Source of the DNA: Campylobacteraceae bacterium
Lineage (GTDB): Bacteria; Campylobacterota; Campylobacteria; Campylobacterales; Arcobacteraceae
DNA length: 64,000 nt
Direction: 5' to 3'
NCBI GenBank assembly: GCA_013373175.1
Contig: JABXII010000009.1
Location: 1 to 64,000, forward strand
Shown here: positions 42,421 through 51,589 of the stretch, piece by piece
Layout of the letters: every line of letters starts with the position of its first letter
How positions within the stretch are numbered: the stretch's first letter is position 1
Translations under genes and position numbers: made by a program
Notes under the pieces: generated by a model
What the model saw: only the letters and a program-made list of their open reading frames with translations
Told to the model about the DNA's origin: nothing
The model's database searches: none

Positions 42421-44658
42421 TTAGAATGTGTAGTTTAAACTAACCCAAAAGTTTCTATTTGGTGTGATATTACTGTATTGGTCATAGTAATATGGAGTTC
42501 TTCCTGAACCTTTTTCCACTGCTGAATACTCTAAGAAGTCTTTATCTAATAAGTTGTTAACTCTTCCATTTATAGTTAAGTTTTTATCAACTTTATAAGA
42601 TGCTCCAAGATTCCATATTGAGTAGTCTTTGTAGTATAAATCTTTATAGTCTCCACTAGCAGTTTCATATCTTGTGTTAAATCTATCTTTCTCTCCTTTA
42701 TATTGTAAATAAGTATTAAACTTAGGAGTTGCTTGATAGTCTAAAGTTGCACTATACATATGTTTTGGACTACTTGTAAGTGGTCTTCCATTTGTTGAGT
42801 CTTCATTTGATTCAATTTCAGAATCCATATATGTCCAACTAGCTTTAATAGATAAGTTATCTAAGATAAAATATTTACCTGCTAATTCAAGTCCTAAGAT
42901 TTCTGCTTTTCCAACATTTTGCTTCATCTTAGGGTCATAACCTAAATCAATCCAAGCTTGAGAAATACCACCAACAGCATCATCACTTTCAATTTTATCT
43001 TTAAAGTTGTTTTGGAATAAAGTTATATTGAAGTTGTGTCTATCAGGGTGTTCATAATAAACAGCAATCTCTTTACTTAAACTCTCTTCTGGTTTTAAAT
43101 CAGGATTTCCAATCCAAGGGGAAGTACCTTGTCCTCCAAACCCTGTCACACCTGCTTGTAAGTCAGATGTTTTAGGAGTTTTATATCCTGTAGCAACACC
43201 ACCTTTAACAGTCCAGTTATCATTTAAAATATAAGTTAAGTAAGCTCTTGGACTAACATGACTTCCAAAGTCCTCATGTTTATCATATCTTGCACCAACA
43301 GTAAATGTTAATAAGTCAGATAAGTTCCAACTATCCTCAGCAAATAGGGCATATTGGTAATACTCTTTTTCACCATTTGTTTTTCCTTCACTCATTCCAA
43401 AAACACCATCTGTCATTTGTGCTTTTAGGTATTCTGTGCCAACAACTATATAATGGTTATCTAAAGGAAGTTCATATTTTGCACTAAATGTTGTGTTTTT
43501 AGATTCTAATGTTCTAGCTGGTCTTGGCATAAGAGCTGCAAAAGTAGGGTCAGCTAATGCAGCATCTAAGTCTGCCCATCCTGCTTTATTATCTTCAATA
43601 TATTTTCTTTGTTCTGCTGTTAAAGGTAAACTTCTTCCTAGGTTTTCAGATTCAATATGATGAACACCTACAGTACTTTTACCAACTTTCCAATCTGCTT
43701 CCCAAGATAAAGAGTATTGTTCTCTTTGCATTCTTTGGTATTCAGCATATCCAACTCTTTGTCTTTTATATAAAGTTTCATATGTATCAATTGTTCCTAC
43801 TTGACCTTCTGTATTGTCATATTTTTGTTTAGCAATATCAAAGTCAGCTCTAATAGTATGGTTATCATTTGGAGTAAATGTTAATCCCGCACCTAAAGTC
43901 CAGTTTTGATTATCCATAGTTTTACCACTTGCTGCAAAACTATCATTTGATTTACTTGAGTCTTCTATTGTTCCATTGTTATTAAACGTATCATTATCCC
44001 ATTGTGGTTGAGACTCTTCTTTATCGTAGTAACTTCCTCTAAGACTAATTCCTAATTTATCTTTGATAATTGGACCCATGATTGCAACATCAGTTGTTGA
44101 TTCATTTCCCCAATAACTTTTTGATTGGAATGTTTGACCTTTTGAGATAGAACCAGTCCATTCATTTGCAATTTTTTTAGTAATGATATTAATAACCCCA
44201 CCCATTGCATCTGCACCATAAAGCGTACTCATTGGTCCTCTTACAACTTCAATTCTTTCAATCATAGATAAAGGAGGAATATTAGCAAATTGTAAACCAC
44301 CAAAGTTATTTGGATAGATATCTCCATTGTTGTTTTGTTTTCTTCCATCAATTAGAACAAGAGTATAATCAGAACCCATTCCTCTAATACTAATTGTACC
44401 TTGACCTGATTTGTCTGTGCTCTCTCCAATATCAACACCTTCAATATCTTTTACAGCATCTAAAAGATTAGTGTATGGTTTCTTTTGTAAATCTTCTTGC
44501 GAGATTACTGAAATACTTGCAGGAGCTGTTACAAGTTTTTGTTCAAATCCACTAGCACTAGTTACAGTGATGTCTCCAAGATTTGACTTATTTGCATATA
44601 GATTACTTAATGAAGCAATTGCTACTAATGAAAGTAAACTTTTTCTTTTTATATTCAT
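42421..44658 (-). CDS. TonB-dependent siderophore receptor (FepA/CfrA-like)
   Basis: A 745-residue outer-membrane receptor with a signal peptide (cleavage near LYANK). The TonB box region is probably LGDITVTSA. The plug domain has ISQEDLQKKPYTNLLDAVKD, ISIRGMGSDYTLVLIDGRK and VVRGPMSTLYGADAMGGVIN. The 22-strand barrel ends in the expected aromatic residue (WVSLNYTF). The plug resembles ferric-enterobactin type receptors. The start at 44658 is chosen for AAGGAT upstream and the signal peptide. A Fur-box-like palindrome lies 68 nt upstream. The ligand is inferred only by family. Confidence 0.88.
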   Translation of the reverse strand: MNIKRKSLLSLVAIASLSNLYANKSNLGDITVTSASGFEQKLVTAPASISVISQEDLQKKPYTNLLDAVKDIEGVDIGESTDKSGQGTISIRGMGSDYTLVLIDGRKQNNNGDIYPNNFGGLQFANIPPLSMIERIEVVRGPMSTLYGADAMGGVINIITKKIANEWTGSISKGQTFQSKSYWGNESTTDVAIMGPIIKDKLGISLRGSYYDKEESQPQWDNDTFNNNGTIEDSSKSNDSFAASGKTMDNQNWTLGAGLTFTPNDNHTIRADFDIAKQKYDNTEGQVGTIDTYETLYKRQRVGYAEYQRMQREQYSLSWEADWKVGKSTVGVHHIESENLGRSLPLTAEQRKYIEDNKAGWADLDAALADPTFAALMPRPARTLESKNTTFSAKYELPLDNHYIVVGTEYLKAQMTDGVFGMSEGKTNGEKEYYQYALFAEDSWNLSDLLTFTVGARYDKHEDFGSHVSPRAYLTYILNDNWTVKGGVATGYKTPKTSDLQAGVTGFGGQGTSPWIGNPDLKPEESLSKEIAVYYEHPDRHNFNITLFQNNFKDKIESDDAVGGISQAWIDLGYDPKMKQNVGKAEILGLELAGKYFILDNLSIKASWTYMDSEIESNEDSTNGRPLTSSPKHMYSATLDYQATPKFNTYLQYKGEKDRFNTRYETASGDYKDLYYKDYSIWNLGASYKVDKNLTINGRVNNLLDKDFLEYSAVEKGSGRTPYYYDQYSNITPNRNFWVSLNYTF

Positions 44659-44689
44659 TTTAATCCTTGTGTAAAAAGTTAGTAAGCGT

Positions 44690-44695
44690 ATTGTA
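44690..44695 (-). promoter_or_regulatory. Possible -10 of the TonB receptor operon
   Basis: TACAAT on the minus strand (44695-44690), 31 nt before the receptor ATG, is the best -10 candidate. The palindrome at 44723-44743 lies about 28 nt further upstream. Confidence 0.4.
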
Positions 44696-44722
44696 TTGAT
44701 AAAAAATGATGTAAAAATGATA

Positions 44723-44743
44723 TTTTGATAATTGGTATCAAAA
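44723..44743. promoter_or_regulatory. Fur-box-like palindrome
   Basis: TTTTGATA (44723-44730) and TATCAAAA (44736-44743) form a perfect 8-bp inverted repeat with a 5-nt spacer. The central 15-mer TGATAATTGGTATCA (44726-44740) matches the 7-1-7 Fur consensus TGATAAT-N-ATTATCA at 12 of 14 positions. It lies in the gap between the receptor and the divergent regulator and could control both. Confidence 0.5.
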
Positions 44744-44778
44744 TCATTAATAAAAGTAATTTTTAATCTATTTTTTAA

Positions 44779-44784
44779 TATAAT
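44779..44784 (+). promoter_or_regulatory. -10 of the two-component system next to the TonB receptor
   Basis: TATAAT at 44779-44784, 42 nt before the GTG start of the regulator at 44827. Confidence 0.5.
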
Positions 44785-44826
44785 ATTGAGTCTAATTATC
44801 ATAATAAGTATTGTAAAGGCTTAAAA

Positions 44827-45561
44827 GTGTCAAGTAATTTATTAGCAAATAGAAATTTTGATGTTCTAGTAGTTGAAGATGAACCAATACTAGCTATGTC
44901 AATGGAACTAAAATTAAAAAAGTTAGGACTAAATGTAAGTGGAATTGCTACTTCTCCAGACCATGCAATTTTGCATGCACAAAACAATTTCCCAGATATA
45001 GCAATTATTGATATAAATCTAAATGCTAAAAAAACAGGAATAGATGTTGCAAACTATTTATGGAAAAATTTTAATATACCAATAATATTTTTAACTTCAT
45101 ACTACAACGATAATATCTTAAGTCAAGCTATGGAATCTGAACCATATGCATATTTAATAAAGCCTTGTAGAAATGAAGAACTAAAAGTAGCAATAAATAC
45201 TGCAATGCATAAACATCAATTCTTTTTTAAAAACAAAAAAAGTTTTAAACAGATGAAAGATGATTTTTTATACTTAGAAAGTAGTGTTAAATATAATAGG
45301 AGTACTTCTGAATTATATGTAAATGACGAGATTTTTAAATTAACAAGAAATGAGAAGAAATTATTTGAAATCTTAACTAAAAACCCAGGTAAAGTAGTTA
45401 GTTTCGATACTATTTTTAGCTTTATTTGGAGAGAAGATGTATATGATTTATCAAAATTAAGGTCTTTGATTTATAGACTTAAAACAAAGCTAAAATTTAA
45501 TCCTTTTGAGAATTTATATGAAGAAGGTTATAGGGTAAAAATAGTTGGCAAGGATATTTAA
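44827..45561 (+). CDS. Response regulator with winged-helix output, divergent from the TonB receptor
   Basis: A 244-residue regulator. The receiver has E18-D19, D62 (DIAIIDINLNAKKTGID) and Lys in YLIKPC. The C-terminal domain (about 155-240; FKLTRNEKKLFEILTKNPGK ... LSKLRSLIYRLKTKL ... YEEGYRVKI) is an OmpR-type winged helix. The receiver resembles those paired with HisKA_2 kinases, and such a kinase follows. The start is GTG at 44827 with AAAGG upstream. Overlap with the kinase gene is 17 nt. Its position suggests it may control iron uptake, which is inference. Confidence 0.8.
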   Translation: MSSNLLANRNFDVLVVEDEPILAMSMELKLKKLGLNVSGIATSPDHAILHAQNNFPDIAIIDINLNAKKTGIDVANYLWKNFNIPIIFLTSYYNDNILSQAMESEPYAYLIKPCRNEELKVAINTAMHKHQFFFKNKKSFKQMKDDFLYLESSVKYNRSTSELYVNDEIFKLTRNEKKLFEILTKNPGKVVSFDTIFSFIWREDVYDLSKLRSLIYRLKTKLKFNPFENLYEEGYRVKIVGKDI

Positions 45562-47383
45562 ACTAAAAAACTACTCCTTTACTACGAAGGTTATTTTCTC
45601 ATTTTTTCTTATGCTTATATTTATATATGGAGTAAGAAGTGCTTTAACAATTCCTAAAATCCATACTGAAAATGAAAAAGAGGTAATAGAACATATTACT
45701 AAAACTTTAATGATTATAAAAAATCAATTTATGATTATTGGTAAGTCTATTCGAATGCAAGCAAATTTAGAAGTAGAACTTCTACAAGAAAAAATTTCCT
45801 ACGAATTAAAAAAAAATGAAGAGTTTTTAAATACTTTAGAAAATGAACAAGTAGTTAAATATCTAAAAAGTAATGAGTATATAAAAAAATGCTCCTTTCA
45901 AATAAAAGCTAAGAGTTTTGTTTTTGAAGAGATAAATCGTATAAAAAGTTTTGATGAGTCAAATACTTATGAAAAGTGGATACTTACTGAAAAAGATACC
46001 GCTTCAAAAGCATATAGACGAATAAAGATTTATTATTATAACTTTCTTTTAAAAAACCAAACAAGACTCTCTTTTGCTTGTAGCCGTGGAAGTTTAAACC
46101 CTGGACATTCTCCTTTTGAAAAAGAGTTAAAAAAATACTTTCATAAAAAACTTGTATTTGGAACAAATTTAAATGAAGCAAAGACAGCACTCTTTTGGCT
46201 TAATCCTAAGTTTAAAGAGTATGATATTCCTTTATACTCAAATGACATAAATATAAGAAAAAGTAGATACATCTTAAGTAATTTATCCAATGTTAGAAAT
46301 CTTCCAATAGGAGATTTAAGTTTAAAAGAGCTTTTAGAAGCAGATGAAAAGAAGCCAATTTTTCATAAAATAAATGGGAAAGAAGTTTTAACTTGGGTTG
46401 TAAATTTAAGTCCTAAAGTAAAGAATAATAGATATTTTATTTTAATCCATAGCATAAATAAAGAAGAGATAATAGATAAAAGTAGTGAAGATATTATTGT
46501 CTTATTAAATGAAACTCTACTTACTATTGCAATTAGTTTTTTATTGATTTTATTTTTATTTAGAAGAATTTTGAAAAATATTGACAAAATTACTAGGACT
46601 GCCATAGAGGTAAATCAAGGTAAAAGAAATATAAGAAGTAAGGTTAATGGTGATGATGATATTGGCATTTTAGGTCATGCTTTTGATTCTATGTTAGACC
46701 TATTTGAGAATAATATTAAAACATTAGATAAGAAAGTTGAAGAGAAAACAAAAGAGATAACAAAATCATTAGAGGAAAAAGAATTACTTTTAAAAGAGAT
46801 ACATCATAGAGTTAAAAACAATCTTGCTTTAACAATTGGCTTGATTGAACTACAAGAAGAAGATGTCCAAGATGAAAAAACAAGAAAGGTTTTAAAAGAT
46901 ATTCAAGAGAGAATTTTTACTATGGAGCTTTTACATAGAAAACTGTATGAGTCTGAAAGTATAAATGATATACCTTTTAAAACCTATGTAAAAGATTTAA
47001 TATCTACAATAGCCCACTCTTATGATATAAACAATAAAGTAACTGTTTCAATTAAAATGGAAGAGATAAATTTAAATATAGAAAAAGCCATGCCTTGTGG
47101 TTTGATTTTAAATGAATTAATAACAAACTCTTTTAAATATGCATTTTTTAAAAATGATAATGCTAAATTGGATATTGAAATTATAAAAGATAAAGAAAAT
47201 TTAATTATGAGTGTTAAAGACAATGGAAAAGGCTTAGAAGGAGAGTTTGACAATCTTAATTCTAAAACATTAGGGCTAAAACTTATAAATACTATTGTTA
47301 GGTTCCAGCTTTTTGGTTCTATTGATTATATTTATGATGATGGGGCAAAATTTATTATAAAAGCAAAAGTTGAAGATATATAG
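45545..47383 (+). CDS. HisKA_2-type sensor histidine kinase
   Basis: A 612-residue membrane kinase. TM1 is at about 10-32, a large periplasmic sensor follows (about 35-315, alpha-rich, with a helical first half), then TM2 (about 318-340), HAMP, a coiled coil, and a HisKA_2 domain with LLKEIHHRVKNNLALTIGL (His about 420). The ATPase region has LILNELITNSFKYAF, VKDNGKGLEG and TLGLKLI. The start is probably TTG at 45545, inside the end of the regulator gene; there is no nearby ATG. It ends 3 nt before the convergent acyltransferase stop. Confidence 0.8.
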   Translation: MARIFKLKNYSFTTKVIFSFFLMLIFIYGVRSALTIPKIHTENEKEVIEHITKTLMIIKNQFMIIGKSIRMQANLEVELLQEKISYELKKNEEFLNTLENEQVVKYLKSNEYIKKCSFQIKAKSFVFEEINRIKSFDESNTYEKWILTEKDTASKAYRRIKIYYYNFLLKNQTRLSFACSRGSLNPGHSPFEKELKKYFHKKLVFGTNLNEAKTALFWLNPKFKEYDIPLYSNDINIRKSRYILSNLSNVRNLPIGDLSLKELLEADEKKPIFHKINGKEVLTWVVNLSPKVKNNRYFILIHSINKEEIIDKSSEDIIVLLNETLLTIAISFLLILFLFRRILKNIDKITRTAIEVNQGKRNIRSKVNGDDDIGILGHAFDSMLDLFENNIKTLDKKVEEKTKEITKSLEEKELLLKEIHHRVKNNLALTIGLIELQEEDVQDEKTRKVLKDIQERIFTMELLHRKLYESESINDIPFKTYVKDLISTIAHSYDINNKVTVSIKMEEINLNIEKAMPCGLILNELITNSFKYAFFKNDNAKLDIEIIKDKENLIMSVKDNGKGLEGEFDNLNSKTLGLKLINTIVRFQLFGSIDYIYDDGAKFIIKAKVEDI

Positions 47384-47386
47384 ACT

Positions 47387-49093
47387 TTAGCCTATATATC
47401 TTTTTCTTGCACTATCTTTTATCTTTTGTACATCAACTAAAATAAAACCATCAACACAATCAGAAAAATCAGGGTCAACATTAAAGCCTAAAAACTTAAC
47501 TCCACCTTCTTCACAAATATCTGCGTATTGTTTAAAAAGTGTTGGTACAGCAACTCCAATACCATTTAAACTTGATTTTAAAATTTTGAAGTCTTCTTTT
47601 CTACTTTTGTATTCATAAATAGACCTTAAATCTAAACTATGAGAAGAGTATTGGTATGGTATTTTAGCTTCAACCATCTCTTCTTCACTTGAATAATAAT
47701 AAGAGTAGTGAAATACCAGTAAATCTTTGGCTGCACTTGGGAAGTTAGCGGAAATAGATACTGGACCAAACATATATTTTATTTCTGGATGGTTTTTTAA
47801 ATATGCTCCAATTCCATACCAAAGATAATCTAAAGCTCTTGTTCCCCAATATTTAGGTTGTACAAAACTTCTTCCAAGCTCAATAGAGTCATTTAAATAT
47901 GGAATAAATCTATTATTATATTTAAACAAAGTATTAGAGTAAAAACCTTTTACCCCAAGGTTTTCATTGATAAATTTACCATTTCCAATTCTATAAGAAC
48001 CAACTATTTCTAAGTCATTATCATCCCAAAGAATAATATGTTGGTAATAAATATCATACTTATCTGTATCTCTTTTTTTATTAATTCCTTCACCAACTTT
48101 TCTAAAAGATAACTCTCTTAATCTTCCTAACTCTTTTAAAACTACAGAATCATCTTCATAATCATAAAGATAGATTTTTTTACCATCTTTTGTTTCCCCA
48201 ATAAGCTTTGATTTTTTTAACTCTTTTATAATGTCCTCTTTCTTTTGAGGGTGAGCAATAGCCTTTTGAGTTTCAAAGAAAGATTTTTTACCTTTTTTTA
48301 AAGCATAAAGATGTTTTTTATAAAGGTTAAGAAGATACTTTTTATCAATTCCTTTTGGCTTAACATTTTCATTTGGAATAATTTGTCCAATCTTTATATT
48401 TATATTTGTAGATTTCTTTTTAAACATTTCATGTGATAGAAGAAGTGTTGAAAATGTTTTATTTAAAACAGACATTGTGTAAAAAGTTTTAGAGTTTTTG
48501 CCTCCAATAAATATCGGTAAAATTGGTGCATTTGTATTTATTGCAAAGTTTAAAAAACCTTTGCTCCATGAAGGGTCTTTAATTCCTTTTGTACCAGCAC
48601 GGCTAACTTCTCCTGCTGGGAATATAATTACTGCTTCATCATTGTTTAAAGCACTATAAACAGCTTGAATATCTTTTTTAGATTGTCTCATCTTGTAGTT
48701 ATCTATAGGAATGAAAAGTGACTTTAAAGCATTTATTCCAACTAGAAAGTCATTTGCTACAATCTTAACATCAGTTCTAATTGTTCCAACAAGTTTTAAC
48801 AAAGATAAAGCATCAAGTCCTCCAAGAGGGTGATTAGCAATAATCACTACTTTTCCAGTACTTGGAATATTTTGCAAATCATTACTTGAAACTGTATAGT
48901 CAAAGTTAAAATAGTCTAATACAGCATCAACAAATTCAAAACCTTTTAGGTGTGAGTGTTTTTCTAAAAATTCATTTATTGAGTTTTCGTGTACAACTTT
49001 TTTAGCAATGTTAATTAAAGATTTTTTCAAGAAGTTTGGATTTTTATTTATATTTGGGAACTTCTTTGCTATCTCTTTTTGAACATCAATCAT
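47387..49093 (-). CDS. olsF: Bifunctional acyltransferase, OlsF-like (ornithine lipid synthesis)
   Basis: A 568-residue fusion. The N-terminal half (about 75-280) is a PlsC-type O-acyltransferase with the HX4D motif in ANHPLGGLD and the FPAGEVSR motif. The C-terminal half (about 330-540) resembles OlsB/haemolysin-type N-acyltransferases (LRELSFRKVGEG, VGSYRIGNGKF, ELGRSFVQPKYWGTRALDYL). This order is that of OlsF, which both N-acylates ornithine and esterifies the product to make phosphorus-free ornithine lipids. The monocistronic minus-strand gene has an upstream RBS. The exact amino acid used is inferred from the family. Confidence 0.72.
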   Translation of the reverse strand: MIDVQKEIAKKFPNINKNPNFLKKSLINIAKKVVHENSINEFLEKHSHLKGFEFVDAVLDYFNFDYTVSSNDLQNIPSTGKVVIIANHPLGGLDALSLLKLVGTIRTDVKIVANDFLVGINALKSLFIPIDNYKMRQSKKDIQAVYSALNNDEAVIIFPAGEVSRAGTKGIKDPSWSKGFLNFAINTNAPILPIFIGGKNSKTFYTMSVLNKTFSTLLLSHEMFKKKSTNINIKIGQIIPNENVKPKGIDKKYLLNLYKKHLYALKKGKKSFFETQKAIAHPQKKEDIIKELKKSKLIGETKDGKKIYLYDYEDDSVVLKELGRLRELSFRKVGEGINKKRDTDKYDIYYQHIILWDDNDLEIVGSYRIGNGKFINENLGVKGFYSNTLFKYNNRFIPYLNDSIELGRSFVQPKYWGTRALDYLWYGIGAYLKNHPEIKYMFGPVSISANFPSAAKDLLVFHYSYYYSSEEEMVEAKIPYQYSSHSLDLRSIYEYKSRKEDFKILKSSLNGIGVAVPTLFKQYADICEEGGVKFLGFNVDPDFSDCVDGFILVDVQKIKDSARKRYIG

Positions 49094-49239
49094 TTTTACT
49101 CCTTAGTTTGGAAATTTTAAAATAAATACATTACAAATGAGTTACATGGTTTAATTTAAGTGGTTACTATTTTTTAAAAGAGGTAATAAATAAATTACGT
49201 AAATTATGATAAAATCCAAAATAAAATATGGAGGCGTTT

Positions 49240-49944
49240 ATGAGTAAAACTGATATTACAAATTTAATTACTTTGCTTATTGTGGCACTTGGTTATTCAA
49301 ATGACAATAATACTATTTTTATGATTGGGCTATTTGCTTTAAGTGGATCAATTACAAATACTTTAGCTATTCATATGCTTTTTGAAAAGGTACCATTTTT
49401 ATATGGGAGTGGTGTTATTGAGAAAAAATTTGAAGCTTTTAAAAGTGCAATTCATAACTTACTAATGAATGAGTTTTTTACAAAAGATAATTTAACAAAC
49501 TTTTTTAAAGCAGAAGTTTCAAGTGCGAAAAGTACAATTGATTTTGAAAAACTATTAAATAAAACAGATTTTACACCAGCATATGACTCTTTAAAAGAAT
49601 CAGTTGTTGAATCACCTTTTGGTGGAATGCTTGGAATGTTTGGTGGGGAAGCAGCCTTAGAGCCATTAAAAGAACCATTTGTTAAAAAATTAAAAGCTTC
49701 TATTGTAAAAATCTCTCAAACAGAATCTTTTCAATCAGTGTTAAATGAAGCATTGACTTCTGATGATTTAAGTGAAGATGTATATGAAAAGTTAAGTAAA
49801 ATAGTAAATGCTAGATTAGATGAATTAACTCCAAAAATGGTAAAAGAATTAGTTCAAAATATGATAAAAGAACATTTAGGTTGGCTTGTAATTTGGGGTG
49901 CAGTATTTGGTGGACTAATAGGTTTTATTTCAACATTTTTATAG
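49240..49944 (+). CDS. DUF445 membrane protein
   Basis: A 234-residue protein of the DUF445 (YheB-type) family: an N-terminal hydrophobic region with GLFALSGSITNTLAIHMLFE and PFLYGSGVIEKKFEAFKSAI, a helical amphipathic middle, and a C-terminal TM helix (WLVIWGAVFGGLIGFISTF). Function unknown. ATG at 49240 is chosen because GGAGG (49231-49235) precedes it; an in-frame ATG at 49228 lies before that RBS. Confidence 0.75.
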   Translation: MSKTDITNLITLLIVALGYSNDNNTIFMIGLFALSGSITNTLAIHMLFEKVPFLYGSGVIEKKFEAFKSAIHNLLMNEFFTKDNLTNFFKAEVSSAKSTIDFEKLLNKTDFTPAYDSLKESVVESPFGGMLGMFGGEAALEPLKEPFVKKLKASIVKISQTESFQSVLNEALTSDDLSEDVYEKLSKIVNARLDELTPKMVKELVQNMIKEHLGWLVIWGAVFGGLIGFISTFL

Positions 49945-50000
49945 AAAGCAAAAAAGTTAGAGTCTCTAAAGTATTTAATTGGTTTACTATTTAAAACTTA

Positions 50001-50033
50001 TGCAAGTTTCATGACAGACTTATTTTTTATAAT
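50001..50033 (+). promoter_or_regulatory. Predicted TctD box 1 and promoter of usp-tctD-tctE
   Basis: TGCAAG (50001-50006), TTTCA, TGACAG (50012-50017), then 10 nt, then TATAAT (50028-50033). The half-sites are 11 bp apart. The same layout occurs at four other places in the cluster. The transcript would begin near 50040, 25 nt before the usp start. Confidence 0.7.
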
Positions 50034-50063
50034 TTCAGAATATATCTTTAAAAAGGATTACTT

Positions 50064-50912
50064 ATGAAATACAAAAAACTATTTTTCCCTATTGGTGGTG
50101 GAGATGAATTAGAAGAGAGACTTTTTGCCGCTTTCTTGATTGCGAAACATTTTAATGTTAGTCTTGAAGTTTTAAAATGTGGACTAAAAACAAATATGAG
50201 TATCTACAAAGCACTATCAATACCTAAAGATATTATGAAAAAGATTGATGAAGTAGTTGATACGAAACTAGATGATGAGAATCATCAGATGCATGAATTA
50301 TTTGAAAAAATAGCAGCTGAGGTTGGTATTAAGGTTTCCGAAAAAACTCTTGAAAATGAAGCAAATACTTTTTTAAATATAAAAGAAGGTTTGCGAAGCT
50401 CCCTAGTCGAACAAGAGTCAAAGTTTTGTGATTTGGTTATAGCAGCAGCTCCTCCTTCTGGTGTTACAACTGCAACTTTTGAAACGGCAGTATTAAAAAG
50501 TGGAAAATCTGTACTTATGTTTCCTAGAATAATGAGAAATTTTAAAACGGACTCAATCATTATTGGATGGAACAATTCTCCTGAAGCATCTCGTGCTGTT
50601 ACTTCATCAATTGAAATTTTAAAACAAGCTCAAAGAGTACATATAGTCTCTTCAGAAGAGTACACTGATGATTTAGAAAAAATGAATAGATTAAGAGAAT
50701 ATCTTTCATATCATGGAATTGATGCTAGTTATGAGATTGTTAAAACAACAAGAATTCCAGGACAAGCTCTTCTAAATGCAGCATTAGATGGAAATTTTGA
50801 TTTAATTGTTGCTGGTTCTTATGGACATAGAGGCTTAAAAGAGCTTATGTTTGGTGGTGCCACAAGATATTTATTAGAGAAATCAACACTTCCTATATTT
50901 ATGTCTCATTAA
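50064..50912 (+). CDS. Tandem universal stress protein
   Basis: A 282-residue cytoplasmic protein with two USP folds (about 1-150 and 155-282). The second carries the ATP-binding signature G-X2-G-X9-G in GSYGHRGLKELMFGGATRYLL (read as GSYGHRG and MFGGATRYLL). The first repeat is degenerate. It is the first gene of the unit with tctD and tctE, behind TctD box 1. Its link to carboxylate use is unclear; it may be a stress or energy-status protein co-induced with the pathway. Confidence 0.8.
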   Translation: MKYKKLFFPIGGGDELEERLFAAFLIAKHFNVSLEVLKCGLKTNMSIYKALSIPKDIMKKIDEVVDTKLDDENHQMHELFEKIAAEVGIKVSEKTLENEANTFLNIKEGLRSSLVEQESKFCDLVIAAAPPSGVTTATFETAVLKSGKSVLMFPRIMRNFKTDSIIIGWNNSPEASRAVTSSIEILKQAQRVHIVSSEEYTDDLEKMNRLREYLSYHGIDASYEIVKTTRIPGQALLNAALDGNFDLIVAGSYGHRGLKELMFGGATRYLLEKSTLPIFMSH

Positions 50913-50916
50913 TTTA

Positions 50917-50931
50917 TGGTAGAATTTACTT
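50917..50931 (+). promoter_or_regulatory. Internal leaderless promoter of tctD
   Basis: TGG-TAGAAT (50917-50925), an extended -10, is 6 nt before the ATG at 50932, with no RBS between. It would give tctD-tctE constitutive expression independent of the box upstream of usp. Confidence 0.55.
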
Positions 50932-51588
50932 ATGAAACTATTAATCCTTGAAGACAATGAAACCTTAGCAGATGGTATTTATAAAAAACTAAAAGAGATG
51001 GGCTATATTGCAGATGTTTTTTATGAGGGAGAAGAAGGACTTTTCGCTTTAGAGACATCTACTTATGATCTTCTTATTTTAGATTTAGGTCTTCCTGGAA
51101 TTGATGGAATTGATATTATAACAAAACTACGTAATTCTAAAAAAAATCTTCCTATTTTAGTTATATCTGCAAGGGATAGATTAGATCAAAGAATCTTAGG
51201 CTTAGAAACTGGTGCTGATGATTATATCTGTAAGCCTTTTGAACTTGATGAAGTTGTAGCAAGAGTACAAGCTCTTCTTAGACGAAGTCATAATCAAACT
51301 TCAAATATCATAAAATATAATAACTTAGAGTTTAATTCTAAAACTTTAACTTTGACAAGAGATGAAGAGAAAATCGAATTAAGTAAAAGAGAACTAACAA
51401 TATTTAAATATCTACTTTTAAATCTAAATGCAATAGTAAGTAAAGATAATATAGTAGAACATATAACTTCCATAGATGATGAATTTAACCCAACTGCTGT
51501 TGAAACTTATGTCTCAAGACTTAGAAAAAAACTAGGAGATTCTATAAATTTAAAAACAGTTAGAGGCTTAGGTTACATGATGAGTTAA
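50932..51588 (+). CDS. tctD: TctD-type response regulator
   Basis: A 218-residue OmpR/PhoB-family regulator. The receiver has E7-D8, D51 (YDLLILDLGLPGIDG) and Lys in YICKPF. The winged helix (about 125-216) includes LSKRELTIFKYLLLN, NPTAVETYVSRLRKKL and TVRGLGYMM. With the TctE-type kinase it should sense tricarboxylates and activate the adjacent uptake genes. The 11-bp direct repeats upstream of five nearby units are its best candidate binding sites. Confidence 0.83.
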   Translation: MKLLILEDNETLADGIYKKLKEMGYIADVFYEGEEGLFALETSTYDLLILDLGLPGIDGIDIITKLRNSKKNLPILVISARDRLDQRILGLETGADDYICKPFELDEVVARVQALLRRSHNQTSNIIKYNNLEFNSKTLTLTRDEEKIELSKRELTIFKYLLLNLNAIVSKDNIVEHITSIDDEFNPTAVETYVSRLRKKLGDSINLKTVRGLGYMMS

Positions 51589-51589
51589 C

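Noticed and set aside
43305-43832. Plus-strand reading frames opposite the TonB receptor gene (also 44411-44674)
   Set aside because: Antisense to a strongly supported coding sequence, hydrophobic low-complexity translation, no RBS.
44795-44812. ATTATCATAATAAGTATT near the start of the regulator at 44827, considered as a second Fur box
   Set aside because: Only one half-site (ATTATCA) fits; the palindrome at 44726-44740 is a much better match.
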